Assembly (NCBI RefSeq): GCF_006538885.1
Contig: NZ_BJLY01000001.1
Location: forward strand, 496,001 to 560,000
Length of the DNA: 64,000 nt
Source of the DNA: Gluconobacter roseus NBRC 3990
Lineage (GTDB): Bacteria; Pseudomonadota; Alphaproteobacteria; Acetobacterales; Acetobacteraceae
Direction: 5' to 3'
Shown: piece after piece, positions 46,756-54,758 of the stretch
How the letters are laid out: every line of letters starts with the position of its first letter
How positions within the stretch are numbered: position 1 is the stretch's first letter
Notes under the pieces: model-generated
What the model was told of the DNA's origin: nothing
The model's database searches: none
Seen by the model: the letters and a program-made list of their open reading frames with translations, nothing else
Made by a program: the position numbers and the translations under genes

Positions 46756-47837
46756 TGAAATAGATCAGCAGACCCAGAACCGAGAACACGGCTCCGCCCC
46801 AGCCAACCGATCCCAGTCCCAGCCCGGAACTGACCAGTACGGCGCCCAGCCAGGCGCCAAAGGCATTGGCCAGATTGAAGGCTGAATGATTGAGCGAGGC
46901 TGCCAGCGTCTGCGCGTCTCCGGCAACTTCCATCAGGCGCGTTTGCAGGGCCGGGGAGAGCATGATGATCCCGGCCGGGACCAGGAACGTGACCGGCAGC
47001 ATGGCATAGGGCGAGGGCAGCAGCAGCCAGAACCCCAGCATGAAAACGATGCTTGCTGTCAGCGAGACGATCACTGTCCGGTCAATGCTGCGATCCGCCA
47101 TGGTTCCCCCAAGCGCATTACCCGCGACCATGCCCAGACCCCACACGACCTGATAGACTGCGACCAGCCAGCCCGGCAGATGCGTCACCTGCGTCAGGCC
47201 AGTCGTCAGGAAGGTGTAGATTCCGAACAGGCCACCAAATCCGACCGCGCTGGTCAGCAGCGTCAGCAGGACCTGCGGTCGCTTGAATGCGCCGAGTTCA
47301 GACAGTGCCGTTGCGCCCGGATGCGGCCTGTCCCGTGGCGCGAAGAACCAGATGCCTGCGAAGCACAGTACGCCCAGTGCTGCGATGCTGCCGTAAGCCA
47401 CGCGCCAGCCCACGCCGGGCACGCTCGACCATCGACGCGCCGATCAGCGCCGAAACGCCAAAGAAGGCCCCGTGAGGCAGCCCCGTGATGAAGCGCATGA
47501 GTTCGATACCGGCAAAGCCCGGCATGAGAATACTGCCGATATTGCCCGTGATGAACAGGCAGAGCAGGCAGAGCAGGAGCGTGCGGCGGGGCAGGCGGGC
47601 GCCAAGGATCGCAATCAGCGGTGCGCCAATGACAACACCCATCGCATAGGCCGAGATCGCCCAGCTTGCCTGCGAAATGGTGATGTTCAGGGAATGGGAG
47701 AATTCCGGCAGCAGTCCCATCATGGCGAATTCGCCGGTTCCGATGGTGAAAGTCGCCAGCATGAGGGACAGCATGGCCGGTCCGACACCGTAGGGTGGGC
47801 GCACCCGTTCGACGTCGAGAGGTTCGATGGAGTCCAT
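46709..47837 (-). pseudogene. MFS transporter (AraJ/YdhP-like) broken by an internal deletion and frameshift
   Basis: Two frames together encode a DHA1-type MFS transporter. The N-terminal piece (47837 to about 47425) covers helices 1-4, with GEFAMMGLLP and GLPHGAFFGVSALIGASMVE. The C-terminal piece (about 47418 to 46709) resumes at GWRVAYGSIAALG, helix 6, and runs to the end. The usual 25-30 residues between them, carrying helix 5, are missing and the frame is shifted, so the N-terminal frame continues into 40 or so meaningless basic residues. This looks like a real deletion of about 80-90 nt, not a single-base sequencing slip. A functional product is unlikely. Confidence 0.82.
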
Positions 47838-47893
47838 AAAAAAACTAGATCCGGGAATGGAGGTCAGGACCGTGCTGCCATTGCCGGATAATG

Positions 47894-47930
47894 AAAAACG
47901 GTAACGGCTCCCCGACGGAGAGGAGCCGTT
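47894..47930 (-). terminator. Terminator after the BON-LysM gene
   Basis: On the minus strand a 9-bp stem AACGGCTCC / GGAGCCGTT is followed 3 nt later by a CGTTTTT tract. It lies 10 nt beyond the stop. Confidence 0.65.
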
Positions 47931-47939
47931 GAGTACAGA

Positions 47940-48410
47940 TCAGTTCTCGGTTGGCAGACGGATGGTCTGACCCGGATAAATGTCATCCTTGGATGTGACA
48001 AGCGGTTGATTTGCATCAAGGAGCTCATCACCCGTGACATCCTGGGGCAGCTTGTCGGCCACTTCGTCCAGCGTTTTGCTGGTCTTGATTTCCAGGAATT
48101 CAGGGTCGGGTGTTCCGGCCGGAACGGCGATTTCGGCCTCGACTGCGGAAACACCGGCAACGTTACCGGCGGCCAGGATCATCTGGTCACGTTCCTTGGC
48201 ACTGTTTGCCTTGCCGCGCAGATAGATCGTGCGGTCGTCGATCACCAGATGGGACATGTGCATCTGGGCGAGGCCAAATTTCTTGAAGGCACGCTTGATG
48301 ACGCTTTCCCCGGGCTTGGGGGGCAGGGGCGCATCAAGGGACTGCACCAGTCCTTCGAGGGAGCCTTCGCCGATACGACCGGCCTTGGGATTGAAGCGAT
48401 AGATTTTCAT
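47940..48410 (-). CDS. BON and LysM domain protein (YgaU/Kbp-like)
   Basis: The 156-residue protein has no signal peptide. A BON-type domain spans about 40-100 (LVIDDRTIYLRGKANSAKERDQMILAAGNVAGV) and a LysM domain about 108-154 (KTSKTLDEVADKLPQDVTG ... IYPGQTIRLP). Size and domain order match E. coli YgaU, a cytoplasmic K+-binding protein (Kbp). The K+ link is inferred from that homology. The 364-nt region upstream holds several inverted repeats and is shared with rpsD. Confidence 0.85.
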   Translation of the reverse strand: MKIYRFNPKAGRIGEGSLEGLVQSLDAPLPPKPGESVIKRAFKKFGLAQMHMSHLVIDDRTIYLRGKANSAKERDQMILAAGNVAGVSAVEAEIAVPAGTPDPEFLEIKTSKTLDEVADKLPQDVTGDELLDANQPLVTSKDDIYPGQTIRLPTEN

Positions 48411-48565
48411 ACAGGAAACTCGAAAAAGCGTGTTGCTCCCCCAGGGAAGCCTTCGGAAAGGCGAAAGGGAAGTTCCGGACCGTTAGCGCAACCAGACGTG
48501 AAGTGGTTGCGCATTTTCCGCGCCCCCACTGCAAGAAAATGACAGGGCTTGCAAGCAGGTTTTGA

Positions 48566-48594
48566 TTGACCCGTCGTGAGGACTCCTGTAGGCG
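48566..48594 (+). promoter_or_regulatory. Candidate promoter for rpsD
   Basis: TTGACC (48566-48571), a 17-bp spacer and TAGGCG (48589-48594). The -35 is good and the -10 poor. If used, it makes a leader near 175 nt. Confidence 0.35.
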
Positions 48595-48763
48595 CGACGG
48601 CACAGCCGGAAACGTGGACGTACCGGCCGGACCATCAGCGCGGGATTCTGCATCCCGCCGGCCCGGCATCTGGGTGCGCGCCCGTCCTTCCCAATCCGGG
48701 GAAGGGCCTACCGGCACAACAAAACGGACCGCCATGCAGCATAGGGCGGTTCTGATGAGTACA

Positions 48764-48774
48764 GGGGTCAACCC
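48764..48774 (+). promoter_or_regulatory. Hairpin over the rpsD ribosome-binding site
   Basis: GGG-GTCAA-CCC overlaps the AGGGG ribosome-binding site and ends at the base before ATG. It could mask initiation, as in translational feedback by S4 known from other bacteria. The stem is only 3 bp, so it would need support from upstream leader pairing. Confidence 0.3.
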
Positions 48775-49392
48775 ATGTCAAAGCGTCTTGAGAGCAAGTA
48801 CAAGATCAATCGCCGCCTCGGCGTCAACCTGTGGGGTCGTGCCAAGTCCCCGGTCAACCGTCGCGAATACGGCCCCGGCCAGCACGGTCAGCGCCGCAAG
48901 CAGAAGCCGTCTGACTTCTCCATCCAGCTGATGGCCAAGCAGAAGCTCAAGGGCTACTACGGCAACATCAGCGAGAAGCAGTTCCGCAAGTATTATGACG
49001 AAGCCGTCCGTCGCAAGGGCGATACGTCCGAGAACCTGATCGGTCTGCTGGAGCGTCGTCTGGACGCCGTCGTGTACCGTCTGAAGTTCGCGATCACGCC
49101 GTTCGCAGCCCGTCAGTTCATCAGCCACGGCCACGTCACGGTCAACGGCAAGAAGGTGAACATCCCATCCTACCTCGTGAAGGAAGGCGATGTCATCGAG
49201 GTTCGTGACTCCTCCAAGCAGCTCGCCATCGTGCTTGACGCTGTCCAGACGGGTGAGCGCGACACGCCGGAATACGTGGACGTCGATCACCGCCAGATGA
49301 AGGGCACGTTCCTGCGTACCCCGGTTCTCTCCGATGTGCCGTACCCGGTGCAGATGGAACCAAACCTGGTCGTCGAGTTCTACTCCCGCTAA
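48775..49392 (+). CDS. rpsD: 30S ribosomal protein S4
   Basis: Primary 16S rRNA-binding protein that nucleates assembly of the 30S body. The 205-residue product starts [21 protein letters not shown] and has the S4 RNA-binding fold [15 protein letters not shown] ... [20 protein letters not shown]. It stands alone rather than in an alpha operon with rpsM, rpsK and rpoA. A strong terminator follows the gene. Confidence 0.98.
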   Translation: MSKRLESKYKINRRLGVNLWGRAKSPVNRREYGPGQHGQRRKQKPSDFSIQLMAKQKLKGYYGNISEKQFRKYYDEAVRRKGDTSENLIGLLERRLDAVVYRLKFAITPFAARQFISHGHVTVNGKKVNIPSYLVKEGDVIEVRDSSKQLAIVLDAVQTGERDTPEYVDVDHRQMKGTFLRTPVLSDVPYPVQMEPNLVVEFYSR

Positions 49393-49432
49393 TCCGATCC
49401 CGGGCCCTGCGGCCCGGATCAGAAAGCGACCG

Positions 49433-49473
49433 GAAAGCGCCGGGCGGGTTTCCCGTCCGGCGCTTTCTGTTTT
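49433..49473 (+). terminator. Rho-independent terminator after rpsD
   Basis: A 16-bp stem, GAAAGCGCCGGGCGGG with CCCGTCCGGCGCTTTC (one G-U), a TTT loop, then TGTTTTC. A separate GC-rich hairpin at 49397-49420 precedes it. Confidence 0.88.
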
Positions 49474-49558
49474 CAGGCTCACCGCCCGGATGCGCGGCCA
49501 GTGCCGCTTTGCGGCGTTCTGGTACGGCTCCGGGCGTCCCGTTCCTATCGGAGTTCAT

Positions 49559-51106
49559 ATGTCCGAAGCCCCCAGCGCGGAAATTACCCGCGAGATCGCT
49601 CGCCGGCGTACGTTTGCAATCATTTCCCATCCGGATGCCGGTAAGACGACCCTGACCGAGCGTATCCTGCGTGCCGGTGGCGCCATCCAGATGGCGGGCA
49701 ACGTCCGTGCCAAGGGCGAGCGCCGCCGTACCAAGTCCGACTGGATGGGCATCGAGCGCGACCGTGGCATTTCCGTCGTGACCTCGGTCATGACCTTCGA
49801 ATACGGTGACTGCGTCTTCAACCTGCTCGACACGCCGGGCCATGAAGACTTCTCCGAAGATACCTACCGTACCCTGACGGCCGTGGACTGCGCGGTCATG
49901 GTCATCGACGCCGCGAAAGGCATCGAGGACCGGACCCGCAAGCTGTTCGAAATCTGCCGTCTGCGCGACATTCCCATCGTCACCTTCATCAACAAGATGG
50001 ACCGCGAGGCGCAGGATTGCTTCGCGCTGCTTGACGAGATCGCCAACACGCTGGCTCTCGATACGTCCCCGGCGACCTGGCCGATCGGACGGGCCGCCAA
50101 GTTCATCGGCACTTACGACCTGCGTACGAAGGAAGTGCACACCAAGGAGCCGGTCGGCGAGGACGATCCCCGCATCATCCAGATGCGCGAGGAAGTCGAA
50201 CTGGCCGAAGCCGCTCTACCGGAATTCGATCGTGAATCCTTCGATGCCGGTCATCTGTCTCCGGTGTTCTTCGGCTCGGCCATGAAGGAAATCGGCGTTA
50301 CGGATCTGCTCGACGCGCTCGTTGCCTATGGTCCGGCTCCCCGTGCCCAGCAGACCGAGACCCGGGAAGTGAAGGCCAGCGAAGATCAGGTCACGGCGCT
50401 GGTTTTCAAAATTCAGGCCAACATGGATCCCAACCATCGCGACCGCATGGCCTTCGCCCGCGTCTGCTCCGGCCGCTTGACCCGCGGGATGCGTCTGAAG
50501 CATGTCCGGACCGGCAAGCAGTTTGCCCTGCACACGCCGCAGTTCTTCTTTGCCCGTGACCGTCAGCTTGCCGAAGAGGCATTCGGTGGCGACGTTGTTG
50601 GCATCCCGAACCACGGCACGTTGCGGATCGGCGATACGCTGAGCGAGAGCGAAGACCTGCGTTTCACCGGCGTGCCGCACTTCGCCCCCGAAATCCTCCG
50701 CCGTGTCCGCCTTGATGATGCGATGAAGGCCAAGAAGCTCCGTCAGGCTCTTGTAGAACTGGCCGAGGAAGGCGTCGTCCAGCTTTTCCGCCCGCAGGAT
50801 GGGCTCTCGCCGATTGTCGGTGTCGTTGGAACGCTTCAGCTCGACGTGCTTCAGTCCCGGCTTCAGGGCGAATATGGTGTGGCCATCGGTTTTGAAAGCA
50901 CGCCTTACACGCTGGCGCGCTGGATCACCGGCGACCGTGCAAAGATCGAGGCCTTCCAGGACCTGAACCGGTCCGCCATGGCGGATGATCTGGATGGAGA
51001 TCCGGTTTTCCTCGCAACATCATCCTTCATGATGCGCCGGACCATCGAGATGAACCCCGATCTCGCATTCCACGACATCAAACAGATCGGCATGTCAGCC
51101 GCCTGA
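49559..51106 (+). CDS. prfC: Peptide chain release factor 3
   Basis: Translational GTPase that ejects RF1/RF2 after peptide release. From the ATG at 49559 (GGAG 6 nt upstream) it has 515 residues: P-loop SHPDAGKTTLTE, switch I region with RGISVVTSV, DTPGHEDFSEDTYRTL, NKMDREAQD, and C-terminal RF3 domains including GVVGTLQLDVLQSRL. In-frame sequence upstream to 49334 overlaps rpsD and is rejected. Length fits the family (about 520-530). Confidence 0.96.
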   Translation: MSEAPSAEITREIARRRTFAIISHPDAGKTTLTERILRAGGAIQMAGNVRAKGERRRTKSDWMGIERDRGISVVTSVMTFEYGDCVFNLLDTPGHEDFSEDTYRTLTAVDCAVMVIDAAKGIEDRTRKLFEICRLRDIPIVTFINKMDREAQDCFALLDEIANTLALDTSPATWPIGRAAKFIGTYDLRTKEVHTKEPVGEDDPRIIQMREEVELAEAALPEFDRESFDAGHLSPVFFGSAMKEIGVTDLLDALVAYGPAPRAQQTETREVKASEDQVTALVFKIQANMDPNHRDRMAFARVCSGRLTRGMRLKHVRTGKQFALHTPQFFFARDRQLAEEAFGGDVVGIPNHGTLRIGDTLSESEDLRFTGVPHFAPEILRRVRLDDAMKAKKLRQALVELAEEGVVQLFRPQDGLSPIVGVVGTLQLDVLQSRLQGEYGVAIGFESTPYTLARWITGDRAKIEAFQDLNRSAMADDLDGDPVFLATSSFMMRRTIEMNPDLAFHDIKQIGMSAA

Positions 51107-51108
51107 AA

Positions 51109-51146
51109 ATAAAAAGCCCCGCTCTGCAAGGAGCGGGGCTTTTTTA
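51109..51146. terminator. Bidirectional terminator between prfC and mtnK
   Basis: Stem AAAAAGCCCCGCTC / GAGCGGGGCTTTTT with a 5- to 6-nt loop has T runs on both strands and sits between convergent genes. The mtnK stop codon lies within its right edge. Confidence 0.9.
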
Positions 51147-52331
51147 CAGTCCCATCAGGGAAAGAACACCGTCGAAGGATCGCAGCGACGCGCCTTCCAC
51201 GATCAGTGTTCGCCCGATCTGCAACGCCTTCTGTCGCGCCAGCAGACGGTCTTTTTCCGTGCTGCACAGGCTGTAATCCGCAACCTGTGCAAACCCGACC
51301 GTGCGACGGATCATCTCCAGTCCGCAGAACCCGGCCGTATCGCGCAGGATGTCTTTCAGGAACGTCTCAATGAGATCCTGCCGTCCGGCAGATCCGGACA
51401 GCGCCCACATATCCCCGCTTCCATCCTGAAGGCCGGACCGGAGTTCTTCGGAGAAACTTCGCCAGAACGCCACCATCTCCGCTCTGAGTGCCACTGCCTT
51501 CTGTGGAGCCGCGCAGAGATGCAGCGCCAGATTGCCCAGATAAAGTCCGCAATCGAATCCAATCGGTCCCATCGTCGCAAACTCGCCATCAATGACCCGC
51601 ACATCCGTGCCATCCAGCATGATGGACCCTGTATGCAGATCCCCGTGCAATAGCGCCTGCCGCGCCGTCAGGAACCGGTCCTGAAGCCGTCCCACGGCAC
51701 GATGCAGGATCTGGTCGGTCTGGAGCGCCTTCACATCATCCGCCAGACCCGCTTCCGGCTCGGGGTTGCGGTCACAGATGCGGTATGGGTCCGTCAGGAT
51801 CAGATCAACCGTAATGCGGGTGAGGGCGGTATTACCGGAAAACTGCTCCAGCAGGCGCGCACCGGTCTCGAACGGCTGGTTCACCCAGCCCGTCGCCTGC
51901 ACCGTCCGGGCAACATAGGTCCCGATTACGGCGGAAAACCCCGGCTCAGCCTGATCCTCAATCAGCGCCGAACGCAGGACTTCATGCTCAGTCAGACATT
52001 CCATGACCAGCAGGAACAGATCCGCGTCATAAGCGAAAAGCTTCGGCATCAACCCTGTAACGGCCGGTGCCACGGCCCGCATATAGCGGGCCTCATACAG
52101 CGCCCGCTCCAGCGGCATGGGCCAGTCCGGCGCGACCCGCACATGGGGAAGAGCCTGTTTGCAGCACAGCGCACCGGCAGGACCGTCCACCAGAAACACT
52201 GTATTGAGATTGCCGTCACTGACTTCGCGGATGGACCAGTCCGAAGCCACACCGCCCAGACGCTTTGACAGCTCCGGCTGCTCCGCAAGCCAGTCGCGCA
52301 GGCCGGCATCATTCAGAATACGATAGGTCAT
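51144..52331 (-). CDS. mtnK: S-methyl-5-thioribose kinase
   Basis: Phosphorylates 5-methylthioribose, recycling the sulfur of S-adenosylmethionine by-products. The 395-residue protein is of the APH/choline-kinase-like fold: DGNLNTVFLV nucleotide loop, catalytic loop ALLHGDLHTGSIML, and metal-binding VIDGEFATMGPIGFD. No other methionine-salvage genes (mtnA, mtnB, mtnC) are nearby. It overlaps the upstream Nudix gene by 4 nt, with GGAG 8 nt before the ATG. Confidence 0.9.
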   Translation of the reverse strand: MTYRILNDAGLRDWLAEQPELSKRLGGVASDWSIREVSDGNLNTVFLVDGPAGALCCKQALPHVRVAPDWPMPLERALYEARYMRAVAPAVTGLMPKLFAYDADLFLLVMECLTEHEVLRSALIEDQAEPGFSAVIGTYVARTVQATGWVNQPFETGARLLEQFSGNTALTRITVDLILTDPYRICDRNPEPEAGLADDVKALQTDQILHRAVGRLQDRFLTARQALLHGDLHTGSIMLDGTDVRVIDGEFATMGPIGFDCGLYLGNLALHLCAAPQKAVALRAEMVAFWRSFSEELRSGLQDGSGDMWALSGSAGRQDLIETFLKDILRDTAGFCGLEMIRRTVGFAQVADYSLCSTEKDRLLARQKALQIGRTLIVEGASLRSFDGVLSLMGL

Positions 52332-53026
52332 TGCTGTTGCTCCAGCATGGCAGACAGTGTGGGGACAAGACGTTCCGGAAGCGTAGTCCCGGGCTGAACC
52401 AGCATCAGCGCCCGATATTCCGCATTGCCCAGACGGTGGCAGCGTTCCTGGAGGGCCTTAAAATCCAGCGGAACGGTAATCTCCATCCCGACATCCACGA
52501 TATGTGTATTCGGATGCTCACAGGCCAGCAGACACCTCCCGACGCGACACTCCGCATCGGTCAGGCCAAGTTCTTCCCGACATTCCGCTATGAGCTGTGC
52601 CGCGAGATCAATATCCGCTTCTCCATCGCGGCTTTCCACATTCCCGGCCGGTGTGCCCTGCCAGTACCCCGGCAGGTAAATGGATTTTTCCGACCGCTGG
52701 CCGATCACAATTCCATCCGTCGTTCGCAGCAGACCAACCACGGCCAGGGGGCGCAGAACATCAGGTCCATAAAGATCAGGCTCCTGCATTTGCGCCAGCA
52801 CGCGCCGGTATTCCGACCAGTGCCCGGTGATGACGTCCGGCCCGATCGTATCTGCACAAAAAACACGCCCGTTATAAAGCGCCGGATGTTTTCGTAGCGC
52901 CTCATCCCAGTGCCGGGTAACACGGGCTTCGAGCTCCGGTGAAAGCTCTGGCATGGAACGTCCGATCTGGACGGCAACCGCAGAAGCCAGAGGTGTTACG
53001 GGCCAGTCTGATCGGGAAAGGGACAT
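52328..53026 (-). CDS. Nudix hydrolase-like protein paired with mtnK
   Basis: The 232-residue protein has an N-terminal stretch of about 90 residues that I cannot name, then a Nudix fold (VVGLLRTTDGIVIGQRS ... AGNVESRDGE). The box reads AECREELGL, so the first Arg of the canonical RExxEExG is Ala, while both catalytic Glu pairs remain. Activity on a nucleoside diphosphate derivative is plausible but the substrate is unknown. The 4-nt overlap with mtnK suggests a joint task. GGAG precedes the ATG. Confidence 0.82.
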   Translation of the reverse strand: MSLSRSDWPVTPLASAVAVQIGRSMPELSPELEARVTRHWDEALRKHPALYNGRVFCADTIGPDVITGHWSEYRRVLAQMQEPDLYGPDVLRPLAVVGLLRTTDGIVIGQRSEKSIYLPGYWQGTPAGNVESRDGEADIDLAAQLIAECREELGLTDAECRVGRCLLACEHPNTHIVDVGMEITVPLDFKALQERCHRLGNAEYRALMLVQPGTTLPERLVPTLSAMLEQQQ

Positions 53027-53098
53027 CGGGCGCTCCAGACAGGGATGGCGGAAAGGCCGTCTTTCATGGACCGGAATAGCCGGACCGGCAACGCTTCT

Positions 53099-53941
53099 TC
53101 AGGGCATCTCAAGCCGGACCGAAACCGGACAGTGATCCGAAAGCCCGGCTAGCACCGTATCGTTTTTATAGGTCATGACCCGCAGACTGTCCGGCACGAG
53201 CCAGTCCCGCGCGGCATTTCCCAGAAGGATGTGATCAATAAAATATTCGCCGGCCCAGCAGGGACTGGCCTTGCCGGCCGTCGTAAGCGTAACGGGCGTT
53301 TCGGCCTCAATCTGCTGCATCAGCGGATCATGCAGCGTCAGCCGCCGGTTGAAATCCCCCAGTACGGCATAGGCCTCGCCCTCATCCTGCCGCTCCAGCA
53401 TCCAGTCCTGCATGATGCGGACCTGCTGGTACAGGGTCGGGCAGGAGTGCTGGCGCTGGTTCAGCGGCTGGTCCCAGCATCCCGTCTTGAGGTGCACGAC
53501 CAGAAGCCGCAGGTTTGCGACACCATCGCTGATGGTGATATCCAGACCGCCCCGTAACTGATGGGTGGCCTCTGGCCCGGCTACATTAAGGGCCGACAGT
53601 TCATCATTGACCGTCACATGCAGATCGCGCCGTACGGCTACGCCGACCCGCTGCACCACAGGATCGGGCGTGAGAATGATCTGATAGGTTTTCGGACTGA
53701 AAACACGGGACGCGGCGATCGGGCCGTCCACTTCCTCAAATGCCACGACATCCGGGTTCAGATGCCGGGCATAGGCCGCGAGTTTCTGGAAGTCGCGGTG
53801 CTCGCCGCCTGGAACATCTTCCGGCAAAGCCGGATCTCCGGACGGGCGCAATGTCAGCCAGTCCATGTTCCAGGTCGAGAGTTTGATCGTATGGGCAGAA
53901 ACAGGTCCCATGCTGCCGACCAGAAAAAAGCCGGCCAGCAT
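53099..53941 (-). CDS. Secreted endonuclease/exonuclease/phosphatase family protein
   Basis: The 280-residue protein starts with a short signal peptide (MLAGFFLVGSMGPVSA, cleavage likely before HTIKL). The EEP fold follows: STWNMDWL, FEEVDG with the metal Glu, a GDFNRRL block, and DHCPVSV with the catalytic His. It is therefore exported and may act on nucleic acids, lipids or phosphoesters outside the cytoplasm. Two cysteines (GCWDQ, HSCP) could form a disulfide. It starts 17 nt after the carbonic anhydrase stop on the same strand. Confidence 0.83.
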   Translation of the reverse strand: MLAGFFLVGSMGPVSAHTIKLSTWNMDWLTLRPSGDPALPEDVPGGEHRDFQKLAAYARHLNPDVVAFEEVDGPIAASRVFSPKTYQIILTPDPVVQRVGVAVRRDLHVTVNDELSALNVAGPEATHQLRGGLDITISDGVANLRLLVVHLKTGCWDQPLNQRQHSCPTLYQQVRIMQDWMLERQDEGEAYAVLGDFNRRLTLHDPLMQQIEAETPVTLTTAGKASPCWAGEYFIDHILLGNAARDWLVPDSLRVMTYKNDTVLAGLSDHCPVSVRLEMP

Positions 53942-53958
53942 GGAAGCAACGGCCTGCC

Positions 53959-54642
53959 TCAGGCTGCCTGTCCTTCGGTGGTGCCGATTTCCTCAAGCAC
54001 GCTTTCAACCGTGCGCGTCTTGCGCGTTCCCTCGTCGAGAATGAGGATCTCGCCCTTGGGAATATCGTAGAACCAGCCCTGAAGCTTCAGTTCACCCTGC
54101 GCCAGTGCGCGGACAACCGTGGGGTGCGTCCGCAGATGTACGAGCTGGAGCAGCACGTTGTATTCTGCGAGCGAGCGGATGTCTTCCGGTCCGGCATCCT
54201 CGGCCTTCAGATCGCCCAGAGCCGCGCGGGCTGCTTCGCCATGGCGCATCCAGCTCTTGACCGTCGGCAGGCTGTCCAGCTTCGGCGAGTTCAGGTCCAT
54301 CAGCGCGCCCATGGCGCCACAGTTGGAGTGACCGCAGATGATGACGTTCTTCACCTTGAGCGCGCCAACAGCGTATTCGATCGCGGATGATACGCCGCCG
54401 AGCATCTCGCCATAAGCCGGCACGATGTTGCCGACATTACGCACGATGAAGAGCTCGCCCGGTTCCGTCTGGGTAATGAGACTGGGGCTGATCCGGCTGT
54501 CGGCGCAGGTAATGAACAGGGTGGACGGAGACTGGCTGGAGGCCAAGCTCTCGAACAGTTCCGCATTCTCCGGATAGACGTCCGTCTCGAACTTGCGGAC
54601 ACCGCCCAGCAGTTTCGCCAGAGTATCACGACCACAGGCCAT
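53959..54642 (-). CDS. can: Beta-class carbonic anhydrase
   Basis: Interconverts CO2 and bicarbonate, feeding carboxylases such as acetyl-CoA carboxylase. It is 227 residues from the ATG at 54642, which has AAGGAG 6 nt upstream; an ATG at 54657 contains that site. Zinc ligands and the dyad are C46-A-D48-S-R50 and H105-SN-C108. The length and VRNVGNIVP stretch match the bacterial Can type. A long inverted repeat lies between it and alaS. Confidence 0.94.
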   Translation of the reverse strand: MACGRDTLAKLLGGVRKFETDVYPENAELFESLASSQSPSTLFITCADSRISPSLITQTEPGELFIVRNVGNIVPAYGEMLGGVSSAIEYAVGALKVKNVIICGHSNCGAMGALMDLNSPKLDSLPTVKSWMRHGEAARAALGDLKAEDAGPEDIRSLAEYNVLLQLVHLRTHPTVVRALAQGELKLQGWFYDIPKGEILILDEGTRKTRTVESVLEEIGTTEGQAA

Positions 54643-54685
54643 GGTGTTCTCCTTCATCTTGAACTACCGGGCAGTTAGAAGGCTT

Positions 54686-54742
54686 TGTCAGGGCAGGTAA
54701 AGCATGATTCCGGTCAACCCATGCTTTGTTACTGCCCTGACA
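54686..54742. repeat. Long imperfect inverted repeat between alaS and can
   Basis: TGTCAGGGCAG (54686-54696) pairs with CTGCCCTGACA (54732-54742), and inner AAAGCATG pairs with CATGCTTT, separated by a small asymmetric bulge and a 13-nt loop. It makes about 19 bp of helix. Neither strand has a T run after it, so it is not a standard terminator. Confidence 0.75.
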
Positions 54743-54758
54743 TACCATGACGTGTTTC

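Larger units (their letters stand above)
48411..48774. other. Gene-free region with several inverted repeats between the BON-LysM gene and rpsD
   Basis: No coding sequence is supported here. It contains GCCTT/AAGGC, a perfect 8-bp repeat GCGCAACC (48486-48493) with GGTTGCGC (48505-48512), a candidate rpsD promoter at 48566-48594, then a roughly 180-nt leader with GCGGGAT/ATCCCGC and ACCGCC/GGCGGT hairpins. The leader ends with GGG-GTCAA-CCC directly before the rpsD start. Confidence 0.6.
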
